64,000 nt of DNA from Chryseobacterium sp. 3008163 (GCF_003669035.1 NZ_CP033070.1:2170001-2234000), one strand, 5' to 3'. Positions 48,101 to 56,901 are shown, numbered from the stretch's first letter. Notes: a model not told the origin generated them from the letters alone. Program-made: numbers and translations.

Positions 48101-51100
48101 CCTTCAGGAGCTACGGCCTTTAACATTCAGAAAGAATTTCCGCTGACATTTACGACTCAGGACGAACAGAGGCGTCTGAACACCATTGCTGGTACGGACA
48201 AAACATTGGCTCGACTTACATTTGACTATCATATTTATCAGGATCAGGTGGGATATTCCATTCCTTTTGATTCGGTTATATCTAATACTGAATATATTTC
48301 AGACCCCAATTCTCTTTTCCCTGATAACAAGGAAGTTTTTGCAGACGAGGTAGAAATTTTCTATAGAAACTATACCCCGAAAATCATTTCGGCAAGAGCG
48401 TATGATGTGATTCAGCACCCTACCAATCAGCTATTGGCTATTATTAAAACCAAAGATCTGCCATTGGTAAGTACCGGAGCCAATCCGAACCCAAATGTCA
48501 ACCCGAATACAAACCCTAACCCAAATCCAAATCAGCAAAATTCGGGCACGTCGACTGTATTATACTCAGAATTTCCTGCAGGAACTACGGCAAGTGATTT
48601 TATAGGAGGTATCTTCCTGATGAATTCTGACAGCTATATCATTCATGAAATCGTTGAAGAATCTTTGGGTCTTACATTTACGGTATTTAAAAAAGCCGCA
48701 AGTGACGCAATAATTGCAGGTACAACACCCTTGATTAACCAATCCAGCTTAACACTTCCTGTGATTGATACGGGAACGGAGGGTTTATTCAATGTGACCG
48801 AAAATATGCAGAATACACCGACTTGGGGAGTAAAAAACCCTAATTCACTAAAAGTACAGATTGGAAGCAGTGATTGGACGATCAACAGAGAGATCATCAA
48901 TATGCCTCAATCTAGCGGAGTTCCACAAAGGTATCTGGAAAAAAGCAGAGGTATCTGGAAAAATGCTAGTATACAAAAAGTGTATGAAAAAATTGAAAAA
49001 TACCAGAACAGCCAAGGAACTGTTATTGAATTTCCTGATAATTATGTCAAAGTACATCAGGGAGTTTATAAAGTAACATTTGCAGGTTTTAAAATGGCAC
49101 AGCATCCGCAGGTTTCTAACAATTCGCATTCAGTAGAATGGTTCAATGGTATTGTGAGGCTTTTCACAGTAGGAAATTATAACGATGGTTCTCCGATTGA
49201 TTCAAGATCTATTTTTAAAGTGATACGTACTGAGAATATTGGGAGTACAACGGATAATTTGGTAGTATATTTCTATGATGAAAATTTCACCATCCGTGAA
49301 GATGTAAACTTTGAGCCTATTTTAGATACCGGAAGAGGATTATTTCCTGCAAGCCTTACAGATCCATATATTTCCCGTCTAAGAACTAAGGTAAATTATT
49401 ATCCGTCTTACAAAGTGTATTTGCATAAAAATGAACCAAGCGGCTTTACTGAAGATGTTGTTTTACCACCTGCCGGAGAAGATGTAAGATATTCTATCTT
49501 CGGATTCAAGAGTGTGGACAATAATAATTTTGATCCGCAGGGAAATAAATATAAGTCTAAATTTAGTGTTCCGACAGTGATGTTTGCTCAGAGAATCATC
49601 GAACCAGAACAGCCTAAAAAGCCTACAGGGTCGAAATATGCGACAAGACCTGATAAATTTGGCAAATCGACCTATAGCATTTTAACAGAATACATTCATA
49701 AGCCCTATTCTGTACAGTTTTTCAGAGCGAATAACAGCTTGCTTTTAGCATCTCTATACGAACCTGAAACGATTTTGGAAATTAAGGCCGCCCTTAACGA
49801 ACTGGGAGGAAATGAAGAAGAATACTTCAATGACAGATGGATGAACTTCATGGATTTTAACTTTATTTTAAATTCACCGGAATTCCTTGGTTTCCCATTA
49901 ACATCAGATACACCGTACGCATTGCCACTTCCGGACAGCGCACATTTATTCAGTGTTATCAATGAATTTATTGAAGAGCATAATAGCTATTATGAGCTTT
50001 CACCTAGCAATCTGAATTACAGTCAACCATTGACTATTGCAGACAGAGGAAATATTAAATTCAATGAGCCTGTAATCAAAGCCGTTCCAAGTGTTTCCGG
50101 TCCTTTAAACTTCGGAAGTTTTGTCAAAGAAAGACTATCAAATTGCTTCTTGCCGCTTACAGAAGTTCCTGTGATCTACCAGCATATTAAGCCTCTGAAC
50201 GTTTCAACGGTTACGGGACACCGACCTAAAAACAAAAAGCAGAACATCAGAGATACAAACGGATATTTATTACCTCCTACACACGCAGATTTTGATATGG
50301 CTCCGATGGCTGCAATATACAGCCAGGCTCCACATACAACATTGTTTACGGACTTTACCCTTGACGGAGCTTCAGACAACTTCTATTTTTATGGGGTAAG
50401 AGAACTTGGGAACCAAATGCAGATGGGAGAATTCAGTGAGTTCGCAGGACCGATTAAACTGGTCAATACCCATCCGGCAGAACCACCAAAAATCATGAGT
50501 CTTTTACCGGTTGTAGATAACGCAACATTAGGAATTACCGCTAAAGTGAAGGTGGAAGTCAATCCTTATCCTGAAGTACAGCAAATCACCAAGGTTTCAC
50601 TTTACAGAGCGACCAATAAATTGGATGCTGATTCTATTTTAAGTATGAATCATGTTAAAACTGTTGATATTGCCGATGTACAAACAGATGAAGGAAACGG
50701 AACCTGGGTTTTATATGACGAGTTTGAAGATCTGGAAGACAAACCTTATGGCGACCTCCTCTTCTATCGAATCGTTGTTACCAGAAAAGTAGAATATTCT
50801 ACGACAGATTATGAGGTATCACCTCCTGCGACAAAAGTAGTTGTAGAAGAGGCTCCCTCGATGCCTTCAAAGGTTGTGGTAAGTACACTGATAGAAAACT
50901 ATAATCCGCCAACTCCTGAACTGAAATATCATTCTGAGCCGGTAGCTGTAGATTCAGACACTATCAATTGGGTGATCTTATCTTGGGATCAGGTTTGTTA
51001 TAAAGGGAAATATCAATTGTACAAATTAAGCAACCAAGGAAACTGGAAAGAAATCGCAAAGATCAATACAGATCCTAAAGATGGTTCTAAAGCGCATTTG

Positions 51101-51412
51101 TCTCTGCTTGAAACCAATTCTACAAGCAACACCGAGGAATGGGTGGTACAGGAAACATTTGATTTGACAGCCAATAAGTTCTACTTACCGTTGGAAAAAG
51201 TGAATCTGGATCCGATGCAGATTAAAGATGCTGATGGAAATATATTATACCATCATTTCAAGCTCGTTTCCCAAAACACATCCAATATGTATAGCACACA
51301 GGAAAAAATTCTTACCATTTATAAAGAAGAAACATGGTCAGACATCGGAGGTATCTCATCAGACGGAATTGATGGAATGATCACTCAGGGAACATTTATC
51401 ATCAGACCTTAA
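45185..51412 (+). CDS. Giant 2075-aa multidomain island protein
   Basis: Starts 15 bases after the 2279-aa gene, so it is in the same operon. The N-terminal 330 residues look like WD/PQQ-type propeller blades (GNLVWSKIYTTN, GTALWHKSFHD). Near residue 395-410 is NFYLQAAGSRGEDSTKGIHLRW. A Pro-Asn linker (NPNPNVNPNTNPNPNPN, about residues 1099-1117) divides the protein. The last 320 residues hold fibronectin-III-like domains (VSLYRATNKLD, INWVILSWDQVCYKGKYQLY). No signal peptide. The layout suggests an elongated adhesin or particle protein; function unknown. Confidence 0.8.
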   Translation: MSFFKYHNYNNSEAIINNSCKSSVNESIIHVGNQNGSGLVNVVDEYGNLVWSKIYTTNASVEFRKVMSFQDGYIILGVENGESPFLLRMTESGTALWHKSFHDISVKENIFMANFYDQHFHFAFHNARLNESGIMFITDKGELMFQQIILNSQGKREFKITGLATYGEMVHLSGVEIVKDSEQGVFITTQVGFGSIEAKFTSWYDGTPIVLDGVYCRDAAGTIMISGVANDFPCLLKANEGYGAYYQQFRSQHTRYALGYESFYAYNDKNEIIYSNYDYVHDWVKRIDVERLTIDQVANNSPIFHGINDSTNYSGYVANDFNTCKTVPQEFFRPTLIEFQSVPVNYNFEKQDFDYHELTFDINDLPYELTDVCEVGNVINFNDFSGLQTPNFYLQAAGSRGEDSTKGIHLRWSLGGELGENHLPKGNLATTNVNYNKPNDFVKIYRAPYTKSVFNLSFSKPPQLVDDSQKLWVYKFNNDKRIFYVYFKNKEVYNHVRQNVNPLTDPLKFIESYGNEIIEVLCKTDLFFAAEARIENVDSQSVLDLEGLSVSDVNNASQQSLTYRKQSYGYDVAQNHFTAENGKTIRFRAGNSYVSAIDFELYSDFIIARNEEQAWKHIGNFALTTDTETSHKRLDPLPETNPVHGKWLRYNDNAYVNTENYKTKWEHPSTGPLDKDIQTVVTNYLSLSDAQPNPKAYETLNFNFAPTDSDPFVNISTDPVQDGATQISNLDILNIASLDYHVARMLGLGHLDIKNDAFDQEFIYIAEYFTNKNLDMNTSDKSYQLLSMSLPVSTEIERLSLPVDLMKLTKGMDSSNQNSSNLYNSEGFSHDGKYRYISLYNYPVPENELNPSFFSTSMPYDASQFTTPVYAGLEHRLVEPGQTDNYTWKKPELCHDTQYFHLDSTVGTQVEKQETLPIQIPDTYAPLYMHKQDKTGTYFYKGYGINWFSRAQHGQSELSIVTEIKPFNKLLPPSGATAFNIQKEFPLTFTTQDEQRRLNTIAGTDKTLARLTFDYHIYQDQVGYSIPFDSVISNTEYISDPNSLFPDNKEVFADEVEIFYRNYTPKIISARAYDVIQHPTNQLLAIIKTKDLPLVSTGANPNPNVNPNTNPNPNPNQQNSGTSTVLYSEFPAGTTASDFIGGIFLMNSDSYIIHEIVEESLGLTFTVFKKAASDAIIAGTTPLINQSSLTLPVIDTGTEGLFNVTENMQNTPTWGVKNPNSLKVQIGSSDWTINREIINMPQSSGVPQRYLEKSRGIWKNASIQKVYEKIEKYQNSQGTVIEFPDNYVKVHQGVYKVTFAGFKMAQHPQVSNNSHSVEWFNGIVRLFTVGNYNDGSPIDSRSIFKVIRTENIGSTTDNLVVYFYDENFTIREDVNFEPILDTGRGLFPASLTDPYISRLRTKVNYYPSYKVYLHKNEPSGFTEDVVLPPAGEDVRYSIFGFKSVDNNNFDPQGNKYKSKFSVPTVMFAQRIIEPEQPKKPTGSKYATRPDKFGKSTYSILTEYIHKPYSVQFFRANNSLLLASLYEPETILEIKAALNELGGNEEEYFNDRWMNFMDFNFILNSPEFLGFPLTSDTPYALPLPDSAHLFSVINEFIEEHNSYYELSPSNLNYSQPLTIADRGNIKFNEPVIKAVPSVSGPLNFGSFVKERLSNCFLPLTEVPVIYQHIKPLNVSTVTGHRPKNKKQNIRDTNGYLLPPTHADFDMAPMAAIYSQAPHTTLFTDFTLDGASDNFYFYGVRELGNQMQMGEFSEFAGPIKLVNTHPAEPPKIMSLLPVVDNATLGITAKVKVEVNPYPEVQQITKVSLYRATNKLDADSILSMNHVKTVDIADVQTDEGNGTWVLYDEFEDLEDKPYGDLLFYRIVVTRKVEYSTTDYEVSPPATKVVVEEAPSMPSKVVVSTLIENYNPPTPELKYHSEPVAVDSDTINWVILSWDQVCYKGKYQLYKLSNQGNWKEIAKINTDPKDGSKAHLSLLETNSTSNTEEWVVQETFDLTANKFYLPLEKVNLDPMQIKDADGNILYHHFKLVSQNTSNMYSTQEKILTIYKEETWSDIGGISSDGIDGMITQGTFIIRP

Positions 51413-51431
51413 CTATTTTAAATTTAAAATC

Positions 51432-52817
51432 ATGGCAAAAAGAACAAAATCAGAACTAAAAAACTATTTCCAAGCCGGAAAAAGACCTACGGAAAGTCAG
51501 TTTGAAGATTTTATTGACAGTTACATGCATGTGAATAAAAATTTACACGGCGATTATATAGATTTGAATTTTGAATTCCTAAACAATGAAAACAATTGTG
51601 CTATTGATGTGTTATTTGGAAACACTTATATAAATGGTGTCATTACTCTCGAAATTGTAGGTTCTTATTCACATCAAAGTAGCGTAGGAAATATAAAAAA
51701 ACAATTTCAGATAGGAGCTAATCCCGACCATTCTGTATGGTATTCTACAACTTCAAGATTAGTTGAAGCTGAAGGAACTATCCTTGACAACATTTACATT
51801 GGAAATTTAGAATGGGATTCTGTAATTAATCAATATAAAATCACCATCTATCATACTGCATCTACAGGAAATCCTTATAATTTGAGAGTTTCACAACAGT
51901 CGCAAGGAAATCTTGTTTTAGATCAAGTAACATTGTCTGCTATTTATACCAAATCTGTTAATGGACAGAATAGACATTTTGTAAATTATAATGAAAATGT
52001 AGGTATAGGAACCAAAAATCCTCAAACAAAATTACAAATAGTTTCGTCATTGAGTGATCCCAATGAGCCAGGAACAGTTATTATTGGAGAAGTACATCAA
52101 CCCAATCTAAGATTAGGATATAATTCACAATATAGCTGGATTCAAAGTCATGCAGGAGCGCCCTTACATATTAATTCTGTAGGTAATAATGTAGTATTTA
52201 ATAAAGATGCAGGAAATGTAGGAATTGGTATTGAAAATCCTCAGACAAAACTTGATGTCAACGGATTTGTAACTTCAAAAATTACTAGTGGAGCAGTAAA
52301 TCCCTCAAATACCTCTGGATTTAGCGTAAATGAATTAGGAACTAATGTCTTGGAAATGTCCTACACAAGAGACGGACAAGGAATAGGAATGATCAAAACT
52401 CTTTCAGCTAATCACATTGCAATTGGCACTAATAATACAGAAAGATTAAGAATTAATGCAACTACAGGCAATGTTGGTATCGGAACACAAAACCCAGATC
52501 AGAAATTGACTGTAAAAGGAAAAATTCATGCAGAAGATGTTATCGTTAATATGAATGTTCCGGCAGATTATGTTTTCCAGAAATACTACGACAATCATTC
52601 GTCGATCAGAGAAGATTATTCGATGATGAATTTGAATGAGCTTGAAGCATTTATCAAAGAAAACAAACACTTACCAGAAATTCCTTCAGGAGAAAAAATG
52701 ACCCAGGATGGTGTAACATTGGGAGATTTTCAGATGAAATTACTTCAGAAAATCGAAGAACTTACGTTGTATGTTATTTCTCTTAAAAAAGAAGTTGATA
52801 CTCTAAAATTAAACTAA
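51432..52817 (+). CDS. Fibre protein A with shared N-terminal adaptor
   Basis: 461 aa. The first 34 residues (K-S-E-L-K-N-Y-F-Q-A-G-K-R-P-T-E-S-Q-F) recur in the next two genes. The middle has phage-tail-fibre-like repeats (NVGIGTKNPQTKLQI, NVGIGIENPQTKLDVNG, NVGIGTQNPDQKLTVKG). The C-terminus (HLPEIPSGEKM, GDFQMKLLQKIEELTLYVI) ends in a coiled coil that should trimerise. No signal peptide. A receptor-binding fibre mounted through the adaptor is the likely role. Confidence 0.8.
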   Translation: MAKRTKSELKNYFQAGKRPTESQFEDFIDSYMHVNKNLHGDYIDLNFEFLNNENNCAIDVLFGNTYINGVITLEIVGSYSHQSSVGNIKKQFQIGANPDHSVWYSTTSRLVEAEGTILDNIYIGNLEWDSVINQYKITIYHTASTGNPYNLRVSQQSQGNLVLDQVTLSAIYTKSVNGQNRHFVNYNENVGIGTKNPQTKLQIVSSLSDPNEPGTVIIGEVHQPNLRLGYNSQYSWIQSHAGAPLHINSVGNNVVFNKDAGNVGIGIENPQTKLDVNGFVTSKITSGAVNPSNTSGFSVNELGTNVLEMSYTRDGQGIGMIKTLSANHIAIGTNNTERLRINATTGNVGIGTQNPDQKLTVKGKIHAEDVIVNMNVPADYVFQKYYDNHSSIREDYSMMNLNELEAFIKENKHLPEIPSGEKMTQDGVTLGDFQMKLLQKIEELTLYVISLKKEVDTLKLN

Positions 52818-52822
52818 AAATC

Positions 52823-53755
52823 ATGGCAAAAAGAACAAAATCAGAATTAAAGAATTATTTCCAAGCCGGAAAAAGACCTACGGAAAGTCAGTTTGGAGAT
52901 TTCATTGACAGTTATATTCATCTTGATGTATCAGATTTAGCTTACGGGGAAGCAGGCACAAATACCCTAAACAGAGATAATGCCGGCGCATCAGGAGAAG
53001 GTGTGAGAAGTGGATTTCATCAGACATCTAGCCCAATCAATTATCCTGCAGGAGCATCTTCTTGGTGGCATCTCTTAGACGTAAGACATTCTAATGTCAA
53101 TAACAATTATGCAATGCAGGTTGCCGGGAGTTTCTATGACCAAGATTTATGGTACAGAAAAACATCAAATGATGCAACTCAAGCATGGAGAAAAATTATA
53201 GCAGCTGAACCTAATGGTAATGTTGGAATTGGAACAGTCAACCCAGAGGAGAAACTTGATGTAAATGGTGGCATAAGATCAACAATTGCAAGTAATGAAG
53301 GCGGATATATTAATATATCTAATCCAAGCAAACCAAATGATTCTGCAGCAACATGGAGAATATATAATATGACAGGACAGTATGGAAATTCATTACAGTT
53401 TTGGAATTATTTTAATGATGGTACTTATGGGTGTAGGTTACAAATTTCTGATTACGGAAATATGGCATTATTCGGTAAATTAGAGGCTAAAGATGTTGTA
53501 ATCAGCCCAACCCCAACAGCTGATTTTGTATTCGATACAGGATATAATCTCAAAACCATTTCTGATTTAGAATATTTTATTACAAAACACAAACATCTTC
53601 CTGAAATTCCTTCCGCAAAAGAAATGGAAAAAAATGGTTTGGCCGTTGGTGATTTTCAAATAAAACTTCTTCAGAAAATCGAAGAACTCACATTATATGC
53701 AATTTCCCAGAACAAAGAGATTGAGCAATTAAAATCACAAATAAATAAACAGTAA
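52823..53755 (+). CDS. Fibre protein B, paralogue of A
   Basis: 310 aa. The N-terminal adaptor is nearly identical to fibre A at DNA level, indicating recent duplication. The middle differs: a pyocin-knob-like stretch (SSWWHLLDVRHSNVNNNYAMQVA, WYRKTSNDATQAWRKI), then one NVGIGTVNPEEKLDVNG repeat. The C-terminus matches A (HLPEIPSAKEM, GDFQIKLLQKIEELTLYAI). Six bases separate it from A. It is an alternative receptor-binding fibre. Confidence 0.8.
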   Translation: MAKRTKSELKNYFQAGKRPTESQFGDFIDSYIHLDVSDLAYGEAGTNTLNRDNAGASGEGVRSGFHQTSSPINYPAGASSWWHLLDVRHSNVNNNYAMQVAGSFYDQDLWYRKTSNDATQAWRKIIAAEPNGNVGIGTVNPEEKLDVNGGIRSTIASNEGGYINISNPSKPNDSAATWRIYNMTGQYGNSLQFWNYFNDGTYGCRLQISDYGNMALFGKLEAKDVVISPTPTADFVFDTGYNLKTISDLEYFITKHKHLPEIPSAKEMEKNGLAVGDFQIKLLQKIEELTLYAISQNKEIEQLKSQINKQ

Positions 53756-54462
53756 TGCCAAAAAGATTAATCACAGAATTAAAAGAATATTTCAAAGCCG
53801 GAAAAAGGCCTACGCAAAACCAGTTTGCAGACTTTTTAGAAAGTTATGCGCATCTCGACGGTCCTCAGCTTGCAAGAATCACGAATAATATCAATACAGA
53901 AAACGGCTACCTAAGACTTAGAGGGATGGATAATGCTATTATTGCACAAATCTCTCTTCAGGATATCCGAAACAATATGGGGATTCCCAATAGTTTGGTG
54001 CAGAGCGTCAATGGACAAACCGGAAACATTATATTAGATCTTGAAGGACCTACTGATGTAGGAAGTACAAGGGAAGGGATTGCCAAATATTTCACAGCAA
54101 ATCATAGTGCAACAGATATTTTTCACATCAAACTTCCTTACAGAGTCACAACAGACCGTGCAATGTATCATATCAAGGCTTCAGGGTATGCGTATGGGGC
54201 TGCTGATATCATTGATGTCACCTGGGTAGGATATTGTTATGCAGAAATATCAAATATTACTAATAATAAAACAGGAATTTTAAATTCTACAGCGATTACA
54301 GCGGGACAATATGTCGGCTCAGACTCTCACGTTTATCTCTGGTTTAAATTACCTAGCACCTATTTTTCAAGCTTTAAGTTAGATTCTATGCGCGTTGGCA
54401 ACGGAGGTCTTATCACAAGTAGTGATGTACAGATCTTAGTGAGCAGCCAGGCTCAGTTATAA
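53755..54462 (+). CDS. Fibre protein C, short paralogue
   Basis: 235 aa; the ATG overlaps the stop of fibre B (TAATG). It has a diverged adaptor (ITELKEYFKAGKRPTQNQFADFLESYAHL), a short connector (VQSVNGQTGNIILDLEG) and a beta-rich C-terminal domain without the GIGT repeats or coiled coil of A and B. The final domain (HSATDIFHIKLPYRVTTDRA) resembles viral fibre head domains in style only. It is the last gene before a strong terminator. Confidence 0.75.
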   Translation: MPKRLITELKEYFKAGKRPTQNQFADFLESYAHLDGPQLARITNNINTENGYLRLRGMDNAIIAQISLQDIRNNMGIPNSLVQSVNGQTGNIILDLEGPTDVGSTREGIAKYFTANHSATDIFHIKLPYRVTTDRAMYHIKASGYAYGAADIIDVTWVGYCYAEISNITNNKTGILNSTAITAGQYVGSDSHVYLWFKLPSTYFSSFKLDSMRVGNGGLITSSDVQILVSSQAQL

Positions 54463-54479
54463 TAAATTCTTTTTAAACA

Positions 54480-54516
54480 AAAGAGGCTGTCCGTAAAGAC
54501 AGCCTCTTTCTTTTTT
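54480..54516 (+). terminator. Terminator ending the giant-gene operon
   Basis: AAAGAGGCTGT (54480-54490) pairs perfectly with ACAGCCTCTTT (54499-54509), followed by CTTTTTT. It closes the 32619-54462 transcription unit. Confidence 0.92.
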
Positions 54517-54619
54517 CTGAACACTAAATCAAATACAAAGCTCCTCGTTTTTGTATGTTTTTTTCAACAAATTTATCTTTTAAATCATTAAATAAAAAAA
54601 TTATTATCAATTATAAATA

Positions 54620-54653
54620 CGTCAAGTTTTGACGCTTTTGTCTGCTATATTTG
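54620..54653 (+). promoter_or_regulatory. Island-type promoter before the decayed mini-gene
   Basis: The perfect dyad CGTCAAGTTTTGACG (54620-54634), 11 bases, then TATATTTG (54646-54653). Confidence 0.82.
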
Positions 54654-54708
54654 AAAGATAAAGAGAGAAAAGATTAAAAAATAACCTCATCAATAAAAAC
54701 ACAATCTT

Positions 54709-54832
54709 ATGGAAAACCCAATAACAATTCTGAAAAAACGCAAAACTTGATCACGAAAATCACCTCTCTGACATTGCAAATTTCTTCAGGGAAGGTTTTG
54801 AAAATGACATTTTAGAAAAAGATATCTTTTAA
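54709..54832 (+). pseudogene. Damaged copy of the acidic mini-protein gene
   Basis: ATG 54709 gives MENP, then the sense moves between frames: S-E-K-T-Q-N in one and D-H-E-N-H-L-S-D-I-A-N-F-F-R-E-G-F-E-N-D in another, ending DILEKDIF with TAA at 54830. The ending is closely similar to the intact gene at 30307 (ENFFREDFENDIIEEDIF). At least two one-base shifts separate start and end. Confidence 0.7.
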
Positions 54833-54847
54833 AATCTCTTTTTAATA

Positions 54848-54881
54848 GGTCAAGTTCTGTCGTGTCCTGTTCCTACCTTTA
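54848..54881 (+). promoter_or_regulatory. Island-type promoter of the 552-aa fibre gene
   Basis: GGTCAAGTTCTGTCG (54848-54862), 11 bases, then TACCTTTA (54874-54881): a slightly diverged copy in exact register. The leader contains TTTGAATTCA (54931) and a hairpin at 55028-55054. Confidence 0.7.
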
Positions 54882-55027
54882 GAGTATCATAAAAACACAG
54901 AAAACTATCATTTAAATTTTCGTAAAAGCCTTTGAATTCACCATTCACAAAATGTTGGACAGCTAAAAGTATGTTCAAAATCAAATAGTAAAAGCACAAT
55001 ATGATGAACTTCACTATTAAAGTCTAA

Positions 55028-55054
55028 GGTGGATATTTTTAGCCGGAAACCACC
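55028..55054 (+). promoter_or_regulatory. Conserved leader hairpin, copy 1
   Basis: GGTGG pairs with CCACC around ATATTTTTAGCCGGAAA, 93 bases before the 552-aa gene. A matching hairpin precedes the 1366-aa gene at 56902. Both leaders also share AAATTTTAATCTTAAAAATC shortly before the start codon (55107-55126 and 56971-56990). Confidence 0.55.
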
Positions 55055-55146
55055 CTAAAAAACAAGGCTGAAAACCTGAAGTAAGCTCTAATAAAAAGAG
55101 GCTTCAAAATTTTAATCTTAAAAATCTTAACAAAATAAAATAAAAT

Positions 55147-56805
55147 ATGGAAAAAAAGGAAAAATTTGATTCTGATTTTAATAAAAAAGACATTACCACA
55201 TCCGCATGGTTTTGGAATTACATGGAAGATTATTGGCATAACAACCGAGAATTTCCGGAAAGTGTAGAAAATCACCTCAATAGAAAAGCTGATTTGGTCA
55301 ATGGAAAAGTACCTTCATCGCAACTTCCCAATTATCTACCACTTACAGGAGGTGCCGTCACTGGAAATACTTTTATAAAGCCAAGATTAGCCATACAAAG
55401 AACAACTGACAACTCTGATTTTATCGCTATTAACGCAGGCACTAACAAAGCAGTGGTGAAAAACCCCGACAATCCTTCTGAAGAAAATGTTTTCATAGGA
55501 TGGTTTAAATCTGATGATTTTCCAGCAGTGGGAAACGCTCCCTATTGCCAATTAAATCATAGTAATGCAAGAATGGCATTGAGAGCAGGTGTTAATGAAA
55601 GACCAGATTGTACACTAATCGTAAATGGTAAAGGATATATTGACAATATTGTAACTAATACCCATGGAACATCTCAAGATTGGAAACAAGCTTTTGATTG
55701 GGGCAATCATAATTTTGCAGGATATTTAAAAGCTAGAGGGGCACATCAAGATGCTTATGCAGCAAATATAGATTACCCAATCTCTATAACTGATTATGCA
55801 GGTGGTACCGGATTTCATAGCACTTATGGGAATTCATTACATATTAAGGGAATTAACACTTGGCATTCAAGATTGGACATTCCCACAGATGGTGATAGAA
55901 TAGAATTGTGGCAGGGGATTAACACTACCACAATGAGCAAAAGAGGATATTTACCTGTCATTGAAGAAGGGCAAAATGTAGCAACTCAATCATGGGTTGC
56001 AAACAACTACGGAAATCAAACACTATCAGTAGGGAACGAGGGTAATGTGGGTCAACAATTAACGCTATCGAACGGCAATTCTGTACAAATAACAAATAAT
56101 TTTGTTGCATGTAGAGATGGTTCACGGAACCCTAATGATATTAAACCTAACGAAAACGGACAAAGAGTTAGATATGACTTTGCAAATGCAAATACTGTTG
56201 GTGGTTCGGGTAACTATGCAGGTGTGATGACATATTCACCATGGGATGGTACAACAGCATCAACAGGTGACTCATCCTATCAGTTAGCTTTTGCGAACCA
56301 GATTGGGTTAAATGCGGGAGGTGCACCAATGCTTAAAATAAGAAATGGTATTGATAATACGTGGTCAAACACATGGTATAAGATTTGGAGTGAAGGTGAT
56401 TTTTCCAAAACAGACATCAACAATTGGAATAATATTGCCAACACTGCTACAACCCAATCATGGGTAGAGTCACAGGATTACGCAACTCATTCATTTGTCG
56501 AAGAAAGCCTGAACAAAATAGCGTCAGAGCACATAGATCCTGATTATTCGATATCTGCTAGAAGTAATCTAAACACAATTATTATTACAGATCAATATCC
56601 TGTACAATTTCTAAAGCTTGAAAGTGATTTAGCTCCCGGAAAGCAAATGACAATAATCAATACAGCTCCTTTTGATATAGAAGTTCATAAAGATGGCAAC
56701 ATTGTAGACATAGTACGCTCCGAAGAAACAAATGAGTATTATATTACTCGCCAGCAGAGATTGGTCAAAAAAGGCTTTTATGGAAATGCTAAGATTTTAA
56801 GCTAA
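55147..56805 (+). CDS. 552-aa fibre protein with knob-like module
   Basis: No signal peptide. The start (MEKKEKFDSDFNKKDITTSAWFW) is an alternative attachment end. Near residue 62 is YLPLTGGAVTGN, typical of phage tail fibres. At residues about 355-420 is a pyocin-knob-type module (MTYSPWDGTTASTGDSSYQLAF, NTWSNTWYKIWSEGDF). The C-terminus (VQFLKLESDLAPGKQMTIIN) is a beta domain. It has its own island promoter. Probably a receptor-binding fibre. Confidence 0.78.
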   Translation: MEKKEKFDSDFNKKDITTSAWFWNYMEDYWHNNREFPESVENHLNRKADLVNGKVPSSQLPNYLPLTGGAVTGNTFIKPRLAIQRTTDNSDFIAINAGTNKAVVKNPDNPSEENVFIGWFKSDDFPAVGNAPYCQLNHSNARMALRAGVNERPDCTLIVNGKGYIDNIVTNTHGTSQDWKQAFDWGNHNFAGYLKARGAHQDAYAANIDYPISITDYAGGTGFHSTYGNSLHIKGINTWHSRLDIPTDGDRIELWQGINTTTMSKRGYLPVIEEGQNVATQSWVANNYGNQTLSVGNEGNVGQQLTLSNGNSVQITNNFVACRDGSRNPNDIKPNENGQRVRYDFANANTVGGSGNYAGVMTYSPWDGTTASTGDSSYQLAFANQIGLNAGGAPMLKIRNGIDNTWSNTWYKIWSEGDFSKTDINNWNNIANTATTQSWVESQDYATHSFVEESLNKIASEHIDPDYSISARSNLNTIIITDQYPVQFLKLESDLAPGKQMTIINTAPFDIEVHKDGNIVDIVRSEETNEYYITRQQRLVKKGFYGNAKILS

Positions 56806-56823
56806 TCTAATTCTAAGTTTACC

Positions 56824-56857
56824 TGGTAAGTTTTGCCACAACTTAATTCTAATATTT
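56824..56857 (+). promoter_or_regulatory. Diverged island-type promoter of the 1366-aa gene
   Basis: TGGTAAGTTTTGCCA (56824-56838), 11 bases, then TAATATTT (56850-56857). The dyad and spacing are kept although bases differ. Confidence 0.5.
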
Positions 56858-56901
56858 TAATTCATAAAATTTTCATCAATACTTCACTGATTAACAATCA
56901 G

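Noticed and set aside
48480..48540. Microsatellite-like Pro-Asn coding repeat
   Set aside because: It keeps the reading frame and joins two domains, so it is a protein linker and not an independent element.
38330..51412. T9SS-exported giant adhesins
   Set aside because: Neither giant protein has a signal peptide or a C-terminal sorting domain.
28310..56857. Repeated dyads as a CRISPR array
   Set aside because: Copies are kilobases apart, vary in sequence, sit before genes, and no cas genes are present.
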